A DNA stretch of 64,000 nt, taken from contig NZ_CP133774.1 in NCBI RefSeq assembly GCF_034344865.1, positions 2,108,001 to 2,172,000 on the forward strand, in the 5' to 3' direction. Numbering within the stretch: position 1 is the stretch's first letter; each line of letters starts with the position of its first letter. The notes under the pieces are model-generated. The model made no database searches, was not told the DNA's origin, and was given only the letters and a program-made list of their open reading frames with translations. Made by a program: the position numbers and the translations under genes. This stretch comes from Pseudomonas sp. 10S4 (GTDB lineage Bacteria > Pseudomonadota > Gammaproteobacteria > Pseudomonadales > Pseudomonadaceae). Below, one piece after another: positions 27,606-36,600 of the stretch.

Positions 27606-27806
27606 TTATTCGATCTTACCCGTCGAGAGTTCGGAAACACGCGAGTAGGTCACGTTTAGCCTACCCGCGGCCTCAATCTCTTTTACGTCTGGTTTTTGGA
27701 TGCCATCAGCGATGAGTATCGAAAGCTCCATTTCACTCGCCATTTTGCTAGCAACTTCCTCGTTATGAGTGACATGAAACGGGCTATCGAAGTATTGGAT
27801 TGGCAT
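27606..27806 (-). pseudogene. Truncated XRE antitoxin remnant
   Basis: A 66-codon frame starts at an ATG with a good GGAGG site and reads EEVASKMASEMELSILIADGIQKPDVKEIEAAGRLNVTYSRVSELSTGKIE. This matches the beginning and recognition helix of the XRE antitoxins paired with Gp49/HigB-like toxins, but it stops just after the helix-turn-helix (GKIE), where the normal KFSLDxL end is expected. No toxin frame is found beside it. Most likely a decayed orphan antitoxin, though a short expressed DNA-binding protein is possible. Confidence 0.5.
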
Positions 27807-28024
27807 GAAAATTCCTCCAGCTTTGGCGACATTTGCAAAAGTTGGAGGTTGGCCGATTTAACATTTTTGATGCAAACAGTTTTAACGCCTCTCTCCGCAG
27901 TAATCATTACACCACGTAACTAATGATGTTCCCGCCCCCACCTTTATCCCCCTGACCCAACCCCCTACATTCCTCTCCAACGCCTCCCCATCATCCCGGC
28001 GGGGCAGGTCACTGGAGATTTCTC

Positions 28025-28246
28025 ATGCCTTTCGTAAGCGTACGCATCACCCGCGATGGCGTTACCTCTGAGCAGAAAGCTCAGGTGATCGCCGAAATCA
28101 CTGAAACCTTGCAGCGTGTTCTCAACAAGGACCCGCACCTGACCCACATCGTGATCGAGGAAGTCGACACCGATAACTGGGGTTACGCCGGCATCACCAC
28201 CACCCAGTACCGCAGGCAACTGGCAGAGGCCGAGGGCAAGTCATGA
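28025..28246 (+). CDS. 4-oxalocrotonate tautomerase-family protein
   Basis: The 73-aa protein begins Met-Pro; after Met removal Pro1 is the catalytic base of the tautomerase superfamily. The PFVSVRITRDGVTSEQKAQVIAEIT start and HIVIEEVDTDNWGYAG middle are typical of the short subunits that form hexamers or similar assemblies. Substrate is unknown. The TGA overlaps the ATG of the DsbA-like gene downstream. AGTGGAGATTTCTC-like sequence upstream gives GGAGA as ribosome site. Confidence 0.9.
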   Translation: MPFVSVRITRDGVTSEQKAQVIAEITETLQRVLNKDPHLTHIVIEEVDTDNWGYAGITTTQYRRQLAEAEGKS

Positions 28247-28899
28247 CCGCGTCTGTCGCCATCGATTTTATCTCTGACGTGGTGTGCCCGTGGTGTGCGT
28301 TGGGTGCTACGGCGTTGGAGCAGGCGATCGAGAACGTGGCCGGTGAAGTCTCGGTCGAGCTGACCTTCAAGCCTTTCGAATTGAACCCGGACATGCCAGC
28401 GGAAGGCGAGAACGCGGTGACGCATTTGATGCGCAAGTACGGGCGCGTCGCCGAGGACATCGTCGCCGGTAAAGCGATGCAGATCGCTCGCGGCGAGGCC
28501 ATCGGTTTCAAGTTCGATCAGGAGAAACGCAGTCACTTCTACAACACCTTCGACGCGCACCGGTTGCTGTTGTGGGCGTTGCAGGAAGGGCGGCAGGTCG
28601 CACTGAAGAAAGCCTTGCTGCGCGCTTATTTCACCGACGGTGAGAACCCGAGTGATCGCGAGACGCTGGTTCGACTGGCGGCGGAAGCGGGGCTGGGTGC
28701 GGCGGATGCGCGTGAGGTGCTGGCGTCCGGAGCGTTCGGCAAGGAAGTGCGTGAGCTAGAGGAGTTTTATCGCGAACGCGGCATTAACTCGGTCCCGGCC
28801 ATGGTGCTGAACGGACGTCACCTGGTGTCCGGTTCGCAGTCGGTCGAGTACTACGAACAGATGTTGCGGCAAATGGCGCAGGCGGCTGTTGAAGCCTGA
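28243..28899 (+). CDS. DsbA-family oxidoreductase, FrnE-like
   Basis: The 218-aa protein has the CPWC motif at C15-C18 (DFISDVVCPWCALG) and the helical insert and cis-Pro segment (NSVPAMVLNGRHLVSG) of FrnE-type cytoplasmic thioredoxin-fold proteins. FrnE-like enzymes are linked to oxidative stress and disulfide exchange. There is no signal peptide. It overlaps the tautomerase gene and precedes an SDR gene by 43 bases, so the three are probably one unit. Confidence 0.88.
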   Translation: MTASVAIDFISDVVCPWCALGATALEQAIENVAGEVSVELTFKPFELNPDMPAEGENAVTHLMRKYGRVAEDIVAGKAMQIARGEAIGFKFDQEKRSHFYNTFDAHRLLLWALQEGRQVALKKALLRAYFTDGENPSDRETLVRLAAEAGLGAADAREVLASGAFGKEVRELEEFYRERGINSVPAMVLNGRHLVSGSQSVEYYEQMLRQMAQAAVEA

Positions 28900-28942
28900 T
28901 TAATCACTTTTTCAAATCATCATTTATTAGTTGAGGTTCATC

Positions 28943-29653
28943 ATGAGCAATTCGAAAAAAGTCATCGTTATTACCGGCGCTTCCCAAGGTCTCGGCGCAG
29001 GCATGGTCAAAGCATTCCGTGCGCTTGATTACAAAGTGGTCGCCACTTCGCGCTCGATCAAACCGTCCACCGACCCGGACATCCACACCGTGGCCGGCGA
29101 CATCGGCGATCCGGTGGTTGCTCAGCGGGTTATTCGTGAAGCGATTGAGCGTTTTGGTCGTGTCGACACCCTGGTCAACAACGCCGGGATCTTCGTCGCC
29201 AAGCCGTTTACCGCTTACACCCAGGAAGACTACGCCGCCGTGCTGTCAGTGAACCTGAATGGCTTCTTCTATATCACCCAACTCGCGATTACCGAGATGG
29301 AAAAGCAGGGCAGCGGTCATGTCGTCAGCATCACTACCAGTTTGGTCGACCATGCGATTGATGGCGTGCCGTCGGTACTGGCTTCGTTGACCAAGGGTGG
29401 CTTGAATGCGGCGACCAAGTCGTTGGCCATTGAGTACGCCAAGCGCGGGATTCGGGTGAATGCGGTTTCGCCGGGCATCATCAAGACGCCGATGCATGGT
29501 GAGGAGACTTATGAGGCGCTGGGGAGTTTGCATCCGGTTGGGCGGATGGGGGAGATCAGCGATATTGCTCAGGCGGTTGTTTATCTAGATAGCGCCAACT
29601 TTGTCACCGGTGAAATTCTGCACGTTGATGGTGGGCAGAGTGCGGGTCACTAA
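28943..29653 (+). CDS. SDR-family protein lacking the usual catalytic Tyr
   Basis: A 236-aa Rossmann-fold short-chain dehydrogenase/reductase from ATG 28943 (GAGG upstream). The cofactor motif TGASQGLG (about 11-18), NNAG and the C-terminal PG-I-TPM segment are present. In the active-site region the sequence reads PSVLASLTKGGLNAATK: the Lys and Ser are there, but Ala stands where the YxxxK tyrosine is expected. It may belong to a subgroup with altered chemistry. A terminator follows. Confidence 0.88.
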   Translation: MSNSKKVIVITGASQGLGAGMVKAFRALDYKVVATSRSIKPSTDPDIHTVAGDIGDPVVAQRVIREAIERFGRVDTLVNNAGIFVAKPFTAYTQEDYAAVLSVNLNGFFYITQLAITEMEKQGSGHVVSITTSLVDHAIDGVPSVLASLTKGGLNAATKSLAIEYAKRGIRVNAVSPGIIKTPMHGEETYEALGSLHPVGRMGEISDIAQAVVYLDSANFVTGEILHVDGGQSAGH

Positions 29654-29680
29654 GCCCTGGTTTTCCTAGCCCCAGAAACA

Positions 29681-29716
29681 ACAAAGCCCTCGTACTTCTA
29701 CGAGGGCTTTGTTTTG
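29681..29716 (+). terminator. Rho-independent terminator
   Basis: CAAAGCCCTCGTA / TACGAGGGCTTTG with a T-rich tail. It closes the tautomerase-DsbA-SDR unit and marks the left edge of the AT-rich segment. Confidence 0.9.
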
Positions 29717-29849
29717 TCGGGGGCAGCAGCAGGCGTCGCATCATGCCGATGCGGCATCCGGGATCAGATAGTTGCTTTGAAAACAGTTACATTTATCTAA
29801 AAGCTATAAACCACTATAGACAGGGCATTGCCAAAGTAATGATCTGTGA

Positions 29850-30807
29850 TCAGTGTTGCTCGGCGAGCATGTCAAATTCGTCGTGAGCTTTTGATAAGAT
29901 TTTGCTCGGTTGAGAGTGAATGCCACATGTGTATTCAACAAATGAATGCTCTGCATTTTCTTGTTGCGCGATATTATATTTTTCAAAAGGCGACATGGCT
30001 CTACGAACAGGTGACTGATTCAGTATGTTTTTAAAAGTAACCCCTGAATCATCGGCGATCCAAAGTCGTCTTACTTTTCTTTTCTTGTTGCCATCGAAGA
30101 ATTTATGGCGTGCGTGTAAAACTCTAAGATTGTCCATCACCAGAATTTCCCCTGGTTCAAGACTTATATTGGTAATGTAGTGCTCATTGGTTGAATAATT
30201 ATTTTGGATGTAGTTGAACGCCGCACTGGCCCATTCGGGAATAAACGCAGTGCTGTCATACCGATAGCGGATTCTTAATTTATTATCATTGATTTTTTCG
30301 AATACAGAGCAGTCCATAGACAATAAGTCGTCTCGGCAATAAGTAACACTGCCGCTGGTCATTAATGTTTTTAGTATGTCAGCTTGATTGACACGTAAGT
30401 CATTGTAGATTTTCTGCCCGTCAACCAAGAAATTATCTCCGCCAATCTCCGGCTTGGATATGCACTGGAGAATGACAAATTTGGGCGGCGTGATTTTTTG
30501 CCACGCCATCTACGTAAGCCATGCCATTCAAAAAAGACCCATCAGTATGCGGGAAGAAATCACTTGATAGTTCGCCATGGTAATCGTCCTTGAAAACTTG
30601 CCAATCTTTGTTTATCGGCTCTCCACCCCCGACGACGCCACTTTTATCAGATTTTGTATGGAATTGAATTAACCCAAACTTCTCCGCGATATCTCTAAAT
30701 GCCTCCACGGAGTCGTCTTGAGGCTTGATGACACAATATCCATGCTCATTAAGAAAAACCGAAATTCCCTTAGTATCAACACAATCGAATTTCTTGCTTT
30801 TCGCCAT
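29850..30807 (-). pseudogene. TauD/TfdA-family Fe(II)/2OG dioxygenase, one-base frameshift
   Basis: The upstream frame (from 30807, AAGGAG before the ATG) carries the iron motif H87-T-D89 (FFPHTDGSF) and runs to GMAYVDGVAK. The rest (KITPPKFVILQC to the stop at 29850) is in another frame and holds the distal His and the 2OG-binding Arg (LEPGEILVMDNLRVLHARHKF, KRKVRRLWI). Removing one base of the A6 run on the coding strand (plus T6 at 30494-30499) gives a continuous 318-aa protein, normal for the family. The region is clearly AT-rich compared with its surroundings. It follows a TSUP permease by 30 bases, so both probably form one operon. Confidence 0.82.
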
Positions 30808-30837
30808 TTCACACTCCTTGTTGTGGTTATGTAACTT

Positions 30838-31575
30838 TCAAACGCTCTGAGTAAAATGATCCAGGATCATTTTTAAACCGAAGAAAGTGACGCCAGCTTT
30901 CAAAAGCATGGCGCCTACACGCTGCGATATTCGATCTCTAAGAAACCCACCAAAGTACGAGCCGACAGTGGAGGCTATGATCATGATGATGATCAGGCCT
31001 GCGTAGTCCATGAACGCAAAGCCAGCAATTACAAAAGCGGCGACCTTCAATCCATGCAGCACACTCATTTGCATTGCATGGGTGACGATCACTTCATCTT
31101 TTTTAATATCCATCTTCATCAGGATGGGCTGTGATATCAAACCGGTGACAGCCACAAAGAGCGAAAGAAATGTTTGAACAAACCCAACGATTGCAAAATT
31201 TTTAAATATAAAACCAAGGTATGACACGATCTTGGTCCATGTGATTACCAGAATAAAAAAACCGAGGACGAGTGATAAATATTTCTCAGGAAATTTACCT
31301 ATAAAGAAATATCCTATGAATGCTCCCACCAGGCAGCCGATGATGTATTTAGGAAGAATGTCGACTTTTGCACTCTTGTAATCAAAAGCAAATCGACTGG
31401 CATTGCTCACCATTTGGATCAAACCGTGAACCGGTATAACTGCTGATATAGGTAAAAATTGGGGCATCACCGCAAGCAATCCAATTCCGCCACCCACACC
31501 AATGGCGGCAGTCATAAATGAAGTTATAAAGCTCACGCCCACCAAGACATATAAGCTGGCTAAGTTTTCAAACAT
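30838..31575 (-). CDS. TSUP (TauE/SafE) family permease
   Basis: A 245-aa membrane protein with about seven to eight segments. The signature GVGGGIGLLAVMPQFLPISAVIPVHGL near the N-terminus is the TauE/SafE hallmark. Members export sulfite, sulfoacetate or other small organic acids. AGGAA six bases before the ATG supports the start. It is first in a two-gene unit with the TauD-like dioxygenase. Codon and base composition are AT-rich, which suggests recent acquisition. Confidence 0.85.
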   Translation of the reverse strand: MFENLASLYVLVGVSFITSFMTAAIGVGGGIGLLAVMPQFLPISAVIPVHGLIQMVSNASRFAFDYKSAKVDILPKYIIGCLVGAFIGYFFIGKFPEKYLSLVLGFFILVITWTKIVSYLGFIFKNFAIVGFVQTFLSLFVAVTGLISQPILMKMDIKKDEVIVTHAMQMSVLHGLKVAAFVIAGFAFMDYAGLIIIMIIASTVGSYFGGFLRDRISQRVGAMLLKAGVTFFGLKMILDHFTQSV

Positions 31576-32182
31576 TTTTAATTCCTGTCCGGTTTTCTTA
31601 GGATTGCAACATGTATCTCAATGCTGTGACTGCTCGTGTTGCTGTTTTTTGCTGCGCAAGCGTCTATGAGGGGCCTTAAGTAGTGATGAGTCGCCTGTAA
31701 AACTCAGCCGTTATTAATTTCAAAGGCAATAAAGCCATCAAACATGCGCAGGTCATCCGCTTCACTATCTGAGCTGTATCTTTTCAAAGACGATAAGGTT
31801 TCCGCCCGTGCTCGAGGAGTCGTATATAACAATGAGTGATGCTGGATTAGTGCGTGGGTACAGAATTCAGTGTGATAAATAGCCGCCCGATCACTTTTTT
31901 ATAGTGAAAGTTTTAATGTTGTTGTTAATTATGCTAGCGGTGTGCCGCGCTCAAGCGCTAACTCCCCCTTGCGGGTAATTGCTGAGTGTCAGCGCGTATA
32001 GTTAAGTGCTGGTCTATGAGAGCACGATAGTGTCTGGTTATGCCTTCGAAACTCCGTGAGGCATTATTCGGCTCTCCGACAACACTGAGGTTTTTGTAGG
32101 GGCAGACGAAGTTATTAGAACGTCGATTTATTGCCTCCCTGCCCGACAGTGTTACGGAGAGCCTTATCAGGCCGAACGCTAA
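31576..32182. other. AT-rich intergenic region with a 94-bp inverted-repeat structure
   Basis: No coding frame is convincing in these 607 bases. The left part should hold the promoter of the TSUP-TauD unit. At the right end, GGCTCTCCGACAACACTG (32070-32087) and CAGTGTTACGGAGAGCC (32147-32163) are near-perfect inverted copies, with a further short complementary pair (GGGGCAG / CTGCCC) inside. It could be the terminator region of an incoming transcript or a small non-autonomous element. Confidence 0.55.
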
Positions 32183-34690
32183 CTACTTCTCGGGCAGGGC
32201 CCAGGCAATGATGCTGTCACCCAACTTGGTTGGAATCCGGTCATGACCGCCAACCACGGCCACGACGTACTGTCGACCTTGGCTCATGTAGGTCAGGGGT
32301 GACGCCTGATTGCCTGCCGGCAGGCGTTCTTCCCACAGTAATTTTCCAGTTTCACTGTCGTAAGCCCGCATGAAACGATCGATGGCTGCACCGATAAACG
32401 TCACGCCTCCGGCGGTTGTCACGCCCGTCGCGTCACTTGGCGTACCAATCTCGAAGCGCGTACGAGAGGCAATTCCCCAAGGTCCGCTGTCGTACCCCGT
32501 ACCGAATGGGCGACTCCAGACTACATCGCGCGTGCGCAGGTCTATGCCGGTAATGAAGCCCCACGGTGGCGCAATGCACGGTTGATCAAGGGGTGACATC
32601 CATGGATCTTTGATGGCGCCGTAAGGCAGCCCCGCCTGGACACGGTAGCCTTGGTTGTTGCCCGGCGCTTCCTGGAATGACTTGGCATTGATGGCGTCGA
32701 GTTGTTCGCGAGGCACCAGTCCCTGCATGTAAGGGAGCCGTTGGTTGTTGATGATCAGCAGGCCTCGTTTGAGGTCGACCATCACGCCTCCCCAGTTCAA
32801 GCCGCCATGATGGCCGGGGAAAATCAGGCTTTGTTGGCCTACGACTGGCGGTGTGAAGATCCCTTCGTAGCGTGCCTGGCGAAACTCGATGCGACATTGC
32901 AACTGATCGAATGGCGTCAAGCCCCAAGCATTTGCCTCGGTCAGTACTTCCGGCGTTTTCGATGGACGCCCCATGGTGTTCGGCATATCCGGCGAAAGCG
33001 GTTGGGTGGCCGAGGTGTAGTCCCCGGGAGCAGTTCCCTGTGGGACGGGGGATTGCACGATATCGACCAAAGGCTCGCCGGTGGCCCGATCAAGTACGAA
33101 CAACTGACCGGATTTGGTGGCTTGAATGACGGCAGCGCGGGTGCCCGTTGGGGTTGGAAAGTCAATCAGATTGGGTTGTGGGCTCAGGTCGTAGTCCCAC
33201 AGATCGTGGTGAACCGTCTGGAAATGCCATTTGACCTTCCCCGTGGCGGCATCCAGTGCAACCAGCGAGGAGCTGAACTTGTCCTCTTGTTCGGTGCGGG
33301 TACCGCCATAGAAGTCGCCGGCAGCGTTGCCGGTGGTGACATACACCAATCCCAGTTCATCGTCGGCGGAAAGCGGTGCCCAGGAGTTGGGTGTGCTGAG
33401 CGTGTAGGTCTCATCTTCGCCCGCGGGAGCGTTGGTGTCTGGGCGGCCCAAGTCCCAAGCCCATTTTTGTTTGCCGGTCACCGCGTCGTAGGCACGAACC
33501 ACTCCCGAGGGTGCAGGGCGCACATCTGAATCAAGGACTCGGCCGCCGGTGATCACGACCCCGCGAATTACGATGGGGGCGGAGGTAATGCCGGTCGAGC
33601 CTTTTCTGAAGGTGCCTAACCCGTCTTTCAAATCCGCAAAACCTGCGTTGCCGAAGTCGGGGCACGCTTGGCCCGTCAAGGCGTCTACCGCTCCCAAGCG
33701 AATGTCGTTGGTGCCCCAGATGATGCGCGAGGCGCACAGGCCACTGGCATTGGGCACTTCGAAATAGGAGACACCACGGCAGTAGGCGCCGCCGTTGGCG
33801 AAGTAGTCGGGGTCGACTTTGGAGTCAAACCGCCAATTCTCCTTCCCAGTGGTGGCATCTATAGAAATGATGATTTGCTTTGGCGTGCAGGTGTAGAGCG
33901 AGTTACCCACCTTGATCGGCGTGGCCTCGTTCATGTATTTGGTTTTTTCACCGGGTTGCTTCACGTCGCCGTGGTGGTATTCCCAGGCTTTCACCAGGCC
34001 CGACACATTCGAAGGGGTAATTTGCGATGCGGCGGAATAGTGATTGCCCAAGTTGGAACCTGCATAGGCGGTCCAGTTGGTTTCGTCGTGTGACGCGGCA
34101 ATATTCCCGTCTGGCGAGGCCACCGTATTACGACTGAAGGGTTGTTCGGGACGCGCCGTTGCGAGCGTTGAGTGGGCAAGGTGAACAGTGGTCGGGAAGA
34201 ACAGGGGCACCAGGATGGTGAATGCCATGAGTAACGGCAGTAGACCCATGATGGTGAAGTAGTGACTTCTTTTAGCATTGGCAAAGTCACGACGCACCAA
34301 GGGCCAAAAAGCCAGAAACAGAACGCTGAGAACGGCCAGCCATGCCAAGCGTGGAATGAAGGCCCAGCCATCGTACCCGGACTCCCAGATCGCCCAGGCG
34401 TACGTGGCCAGGGAGGCCGCGCCAAAGAGGTAGATGCCGAGCGACTTTTTCAGGCCGATGAGGATGGCCGATAGCAACAGGGCGGTGCCCATCATCGCGT
34501 AATAAGGTGAGCCGCCTGCTGCTACAAGGGCTCCGCCTCGATAGGCTAGTGTCGCTCCAAGCAGGGCAACACATATGGTGTAGAACCCGAACAGAAAGTT
34601 CGAGATACCCGGCCCGCTACCCAACGTCCTTTGTTTCACTGCGATCATCCCTGTGTCATTCGATATGGCCCCGCGTCCAGCGGCGCGCAT
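32183..34690 (-). CDS. Membrane-bound PQQ-dependent dehydrogenase, glucose/quinate/shikimate family
   Basis: The protein is up to 835 aa. About residues 25-165 form five membrane segments (FGFYTICVALLGATLAYRGG onwards), the anchor that passes electrons to ubiquinone. The remainder is the periplasmic eight-bladed propeller with repeated tryptophan-docking motifs (for example DAVTGKQKWAWDL and DAATGKVKWHFQ) and PQQ-binding segments. The overall plan fits glucose or quinate/shikimate dehydrogenase, but the substrate is not certain. The nearby racemase and OtnI genes do not point to glucose. The start could be 34690 or the Met at 34648. Two candidate operators lie upstream. Confidence 0.88.
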   Translation of the reverse strand: MRAAGRGAISNDTGMIAVKQRTLGSGPGISNFLFGFYTICVALLGATLAYRGGALVAAGGSPYYAMMGTALLLSAILIGLKKSLGIYLFGAASLATYAWAIWESGYDGWAFIPRLAWLAVLSVLFLAFWPLVRRDFANAKRSHYFTIMGLLPLLMAFTILVPLFFPTTVHLAHSTLATARPEQPFSRNTVASPDGNIAASHDETNWTAYAGSNLGNHYSAASQITPSNVSGLVKAWEYHHGDVKQPGEKTKYMNEATPIKVGNSLYTCTPKQIIISIDATTGKENWRFDSKVDPDYFANGGAYCRGVSYFEVPNASGLCASRIIWGTNDIRLGAVDALTGQACPDFGNAGFADLKDGLGTFRKGSTGITSAPIVIRGVVITGGRVLDSDVRPAPSGVVRAYDAVTGKQKWAWDLGRPDTNAPAGEDETYTLSTPNSWAPLSADDELGLVYVTTGNAAGDFYGGTRTEQEDKFSSSLVALDAATGKVKWHFQTVHHDLWDYDLSPQPNLIDFPTPTGTRAAVIQATKSGQLFVLDRATGEPLVDIVQSPVPQGTAPGDYTSATQPLSPDMPNTMGRPSKTPEVLTEANAWGLTPFDQLQCRIEFRQARYEGIFTPPVVGQQSLIFPGHHGGLNWGGVMVDLKRGLLIINNQRLPYMQGLVPREQLDAINAKSFQEAPGNNQGYRVQAGLPYGAIKDPWMSPLDQPCIAPPWGFITGIDLRTRDVVWSRPFGTGYDSGPWGIASRTRFEIGTPSDATGVTTAGGVTFIGAAIDRFMRAYDSETGKLLWEERLPAGNQASPLTYMSQGRQYVVAVVGGHDRIPTKLGDSIIAWALPEK

Positions 34691-34700
34691 AATTGCTTAT

Positions 34701-34789
34701 TGTTCTAATGAAATACAATATCCGACGAAAAAATTAACTCCCTAGTACGGGCGTGCCATGTTTTTGTATCTTGTTTCGATTAGAAACAA
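34701..34789. promoter_or_regulatory. Candidate GntR operators upstream of the PQQ dehydrogenase
   Basis: TTGTTTCgattaGAAACAA at 34771-34789 is a perfect 7-bp inverted repeat with a 5-base spacer. A degenerate copy of the same length, TTGTTctaatgaaatACAA, lies at 34701-34719, just before the dehydrogenase start. Their position between the GntR-type gene and the dehydrogenase suggests they bind that regulator. Confidence 0.5.
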
Positions 34790-34837
34790 TCATGCTAAGC
34801 TGATCAGCGAATTTTTGGGGAGCGTTCTGACGAGGCT

Positions 34838-35755
34838 TCAATCCGGAATGGAGTGTTCGGGGTGCGCTTCTGGCATGACGTCCTGTTGAGTCTTGAGACG
34901 GCCCACTTCGTCCAGATGCCTCCAGAGAAATTGAGCGGCTTCTTCACGCCGATCAGACTCGATGAGGTCGAGCAAATGGATGTGTTCCCGGCATTGCGCC
35001 ATAAGACGAGTGCGATCGACGTTGGCTTTGTAGCCAATGAAACGCCTGAGTTGGTTTTGCTGGCGTATGGCTTCGATGAAAAAGACATTTCCGGAGCATT
35101 GCACGATCAGTTCGTGAAACTGGGCGCCCACTTGGAACAGTTGGGCGCGAGACAACGTGTGGATATCCCCATCGAGCATGGCCTGCTGCTGTTGCCTGGC
35201 CCTGGCAAACGCGGCGTGATTGATCTGATAGCCGGGCTCAAGCAGTGCGGCCGGCTCGATCGCCATGCGAAAGCGGTAGCTCTGGATGTGTGTCTGGGCG
35301 TTGTGCACGAAGTCTTTGAGAACCCATCCTTGACCCGGTTTGCGCTCCACCATGGCTTCGCTGGCCAGTCTGTTCAACACCTTGAGCAATTGCCCGCGAG
35401 GCACTTCGTAACGGCGCAACAGTTGCGCTTCGAAAAAGTGGGCAGGTATTTCGCCGCCAAGAATGTCGTCGACCACGCGAAGGTAAAAGTCTTCGAAAGG
35501 ATCACTGGCGAGAGGGAATGTTGTTTCCTGAATCTGCCCTGCGCCTTGTTTCAGAAAGTAGCCACGATTGGGTTCCTGAATGGCGAGATCCCACTCGGCG
35601 AGCAACGCAAAAACCCGCCGGATAGGCGAGCGCGAAACACCCAGCGCTTGCGCAAACGTCTGCTCGCGCAACGGCTCCCCGGCTTTCATCGACCGGGCGC
35701 GAACCATGTCGATGACGCGTGGGGCCAACTGCAAGGCGAGGTCTTTCTTGATCAC
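34838..35755 (-). CDS. GntR-family regulator with two winged-helix segments
   Basis: At 305 aa it is longer than the usual 220-250 aa of FCD-type GntR proteins. Residues about 10-70 form the N-terminal winged helix (LREQTFAQALGVSRSPIRRVFALLAEWDLAIQ). Residues about 85-145 look like a second one (RRYEVPRGQLLKVLNRLASEAMVERKPGQGWVL). The C-terminal part (about 150-300) is an all-helical FCD-like effector domain with conserved-type Arg/His residues (FRMAIEPAAL, FHELIVQCSGN). The start is GTG. It is divergent from the racemase-otnI genes and on the same strand as the PQQ dehydrogenase, so it may control both. Confidence 0.85.
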   Translation of the reverse strand: MIKKDLALQLAPRVIDMVRARSMKAGEPLREQTFAQALGVSRSPIRRVFALLAEWDLAIQEPNRGYFLKQGAGQIQETTFPLASDPFEDFYLRVVDDILGGEIPAHFFEAQLLRRYEVPRGQLLKVLNRLASEAMVERKPGQGWVLKDFVHNAQTHIQSYRFRMAIEPAALLEPGYQINHAAFARARQQQQAMLDGDIHTLSRAQLFQVGAQFHELIVQCSGNVFFIEAIRQQNQLRRFIGYKANVDRTRLMAQCREHIHLLDLIESDRREEAAQFLWRHLDEVGRLKTQQDVMPEAHPEHSIPD

Positions 35756-35907
35756 GGGCTCTATCTCAAATGGTTAGCTTCAGTCCGTTCTCGTTGGGGT
35801 AGATACCCTCATCGGACTGGAGCAGGAAAATACCATACGAAGAAGATGGGAATCAGCACAACGTGCGCCGGCGGACGTGTCGTACAACCTTGTCGGGGCA
35901 TATAAGC

Positions 35908-36597
35908 ATGAAGGCACCACGCATTTTTCTGATCCACGCAACCGCATTGGCGATCGATCCCATCACGGCAGCCTTTGCCCGGCAGTGGCCGGAGGCACAG
36001 ATCATTAATCTGCTCGAAGACTCGTTGTCCCGAGACCGAGTGGAGGAGGGCGAATTAACCGCGAATATGAAGGCGCGCTTTCTGACGCTTTCCCGCTACG
36101 CCGTACAAAGCGCAGCAGACGCCATTCTTTTTACTTGCTCGGCGTTTGGCGATGCCATCGACCTATGCAAGGCTGACATTGCCATTCCAGTACTCAAGCC
36201 GAACGAAGCCATGATCAACCTGGCTCTGACGCAAGCAACGCGCATTGCTGTGCTGGCGACGTTCGAACCTACCCTCACCTCGATAATGGCCGAATTCACG
36301 CAAGCGGCTGAGTGCAGTGGTCGAGTGCTGGAGGTGGCGCCCTATTTTGTCCCTGGTGCAATGCAGGCACTGAGTGAAGGGAACAAAGAAAGTCATGATG
36401 CCGCCATCGCGCAAATGGCCGGTCAGGTCAGAGGCTGCGATCTGATTTGTTTCGCCCAGTTTTCGATGACGAGCGCCGCAGGGCAAGCACAGTCCCGCTC
36501 TGGTTTGCCCGTATTGACCACACCCGATAGTGCAGTGCTGGAGGTGCGAAGGATGCTCCAGGCTGATGATTCGTTTCTTCCCAGGATGGAGGTTTAG
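35908..36597 (+). CDS. Aspartate/glutamate racemase-family protein
   Basis: The 229-aa protein has the two-cysteine layout of the Asp/Glu racemase superfamily: the first Cys in ILFTCSAFGDAI (near residue 74) and the second in GCDLICFAQFSMTSA (near residue 182). Members include racemases, maleate isomerases, hydantoin racemases and decarboxylases, so the reaction is not fixed. ATG 35908 is chosen over a frame extended into the promoter region. The otnI gene starts three bases after its stop, so they are one operon. Confidence 0.82.
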   Translation: MKAPRIFLIHATALAIDPITAAFARQWPEAQIINLLEDSLSRDRVEEGELTANMKARFLTLSRYAVQSAADAILFTCSAFGDAIDLCKADIAIPVLKPNEAMINLALTQATRIAVLATFEPTLTSIMAEFTQAAECSGRVLEVAPYFVPGAMQALSEGNKESHDAAIAQMAGQVRGCDLICFAQFSMTSAAGQAQSRSGLPVLTTPDSAVLEVRRMLQADDSFLPRMEV

Positions 36598-36600
36598 CCA

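Noticed and set aside
30494..30499. Phase-variable homopolymer in the TauD-like gene
   Set aside because: A six-base tract is short for slipped-strand switching, and similar one-base errors occur in five other genes, making sequencing error the simpler explanation.
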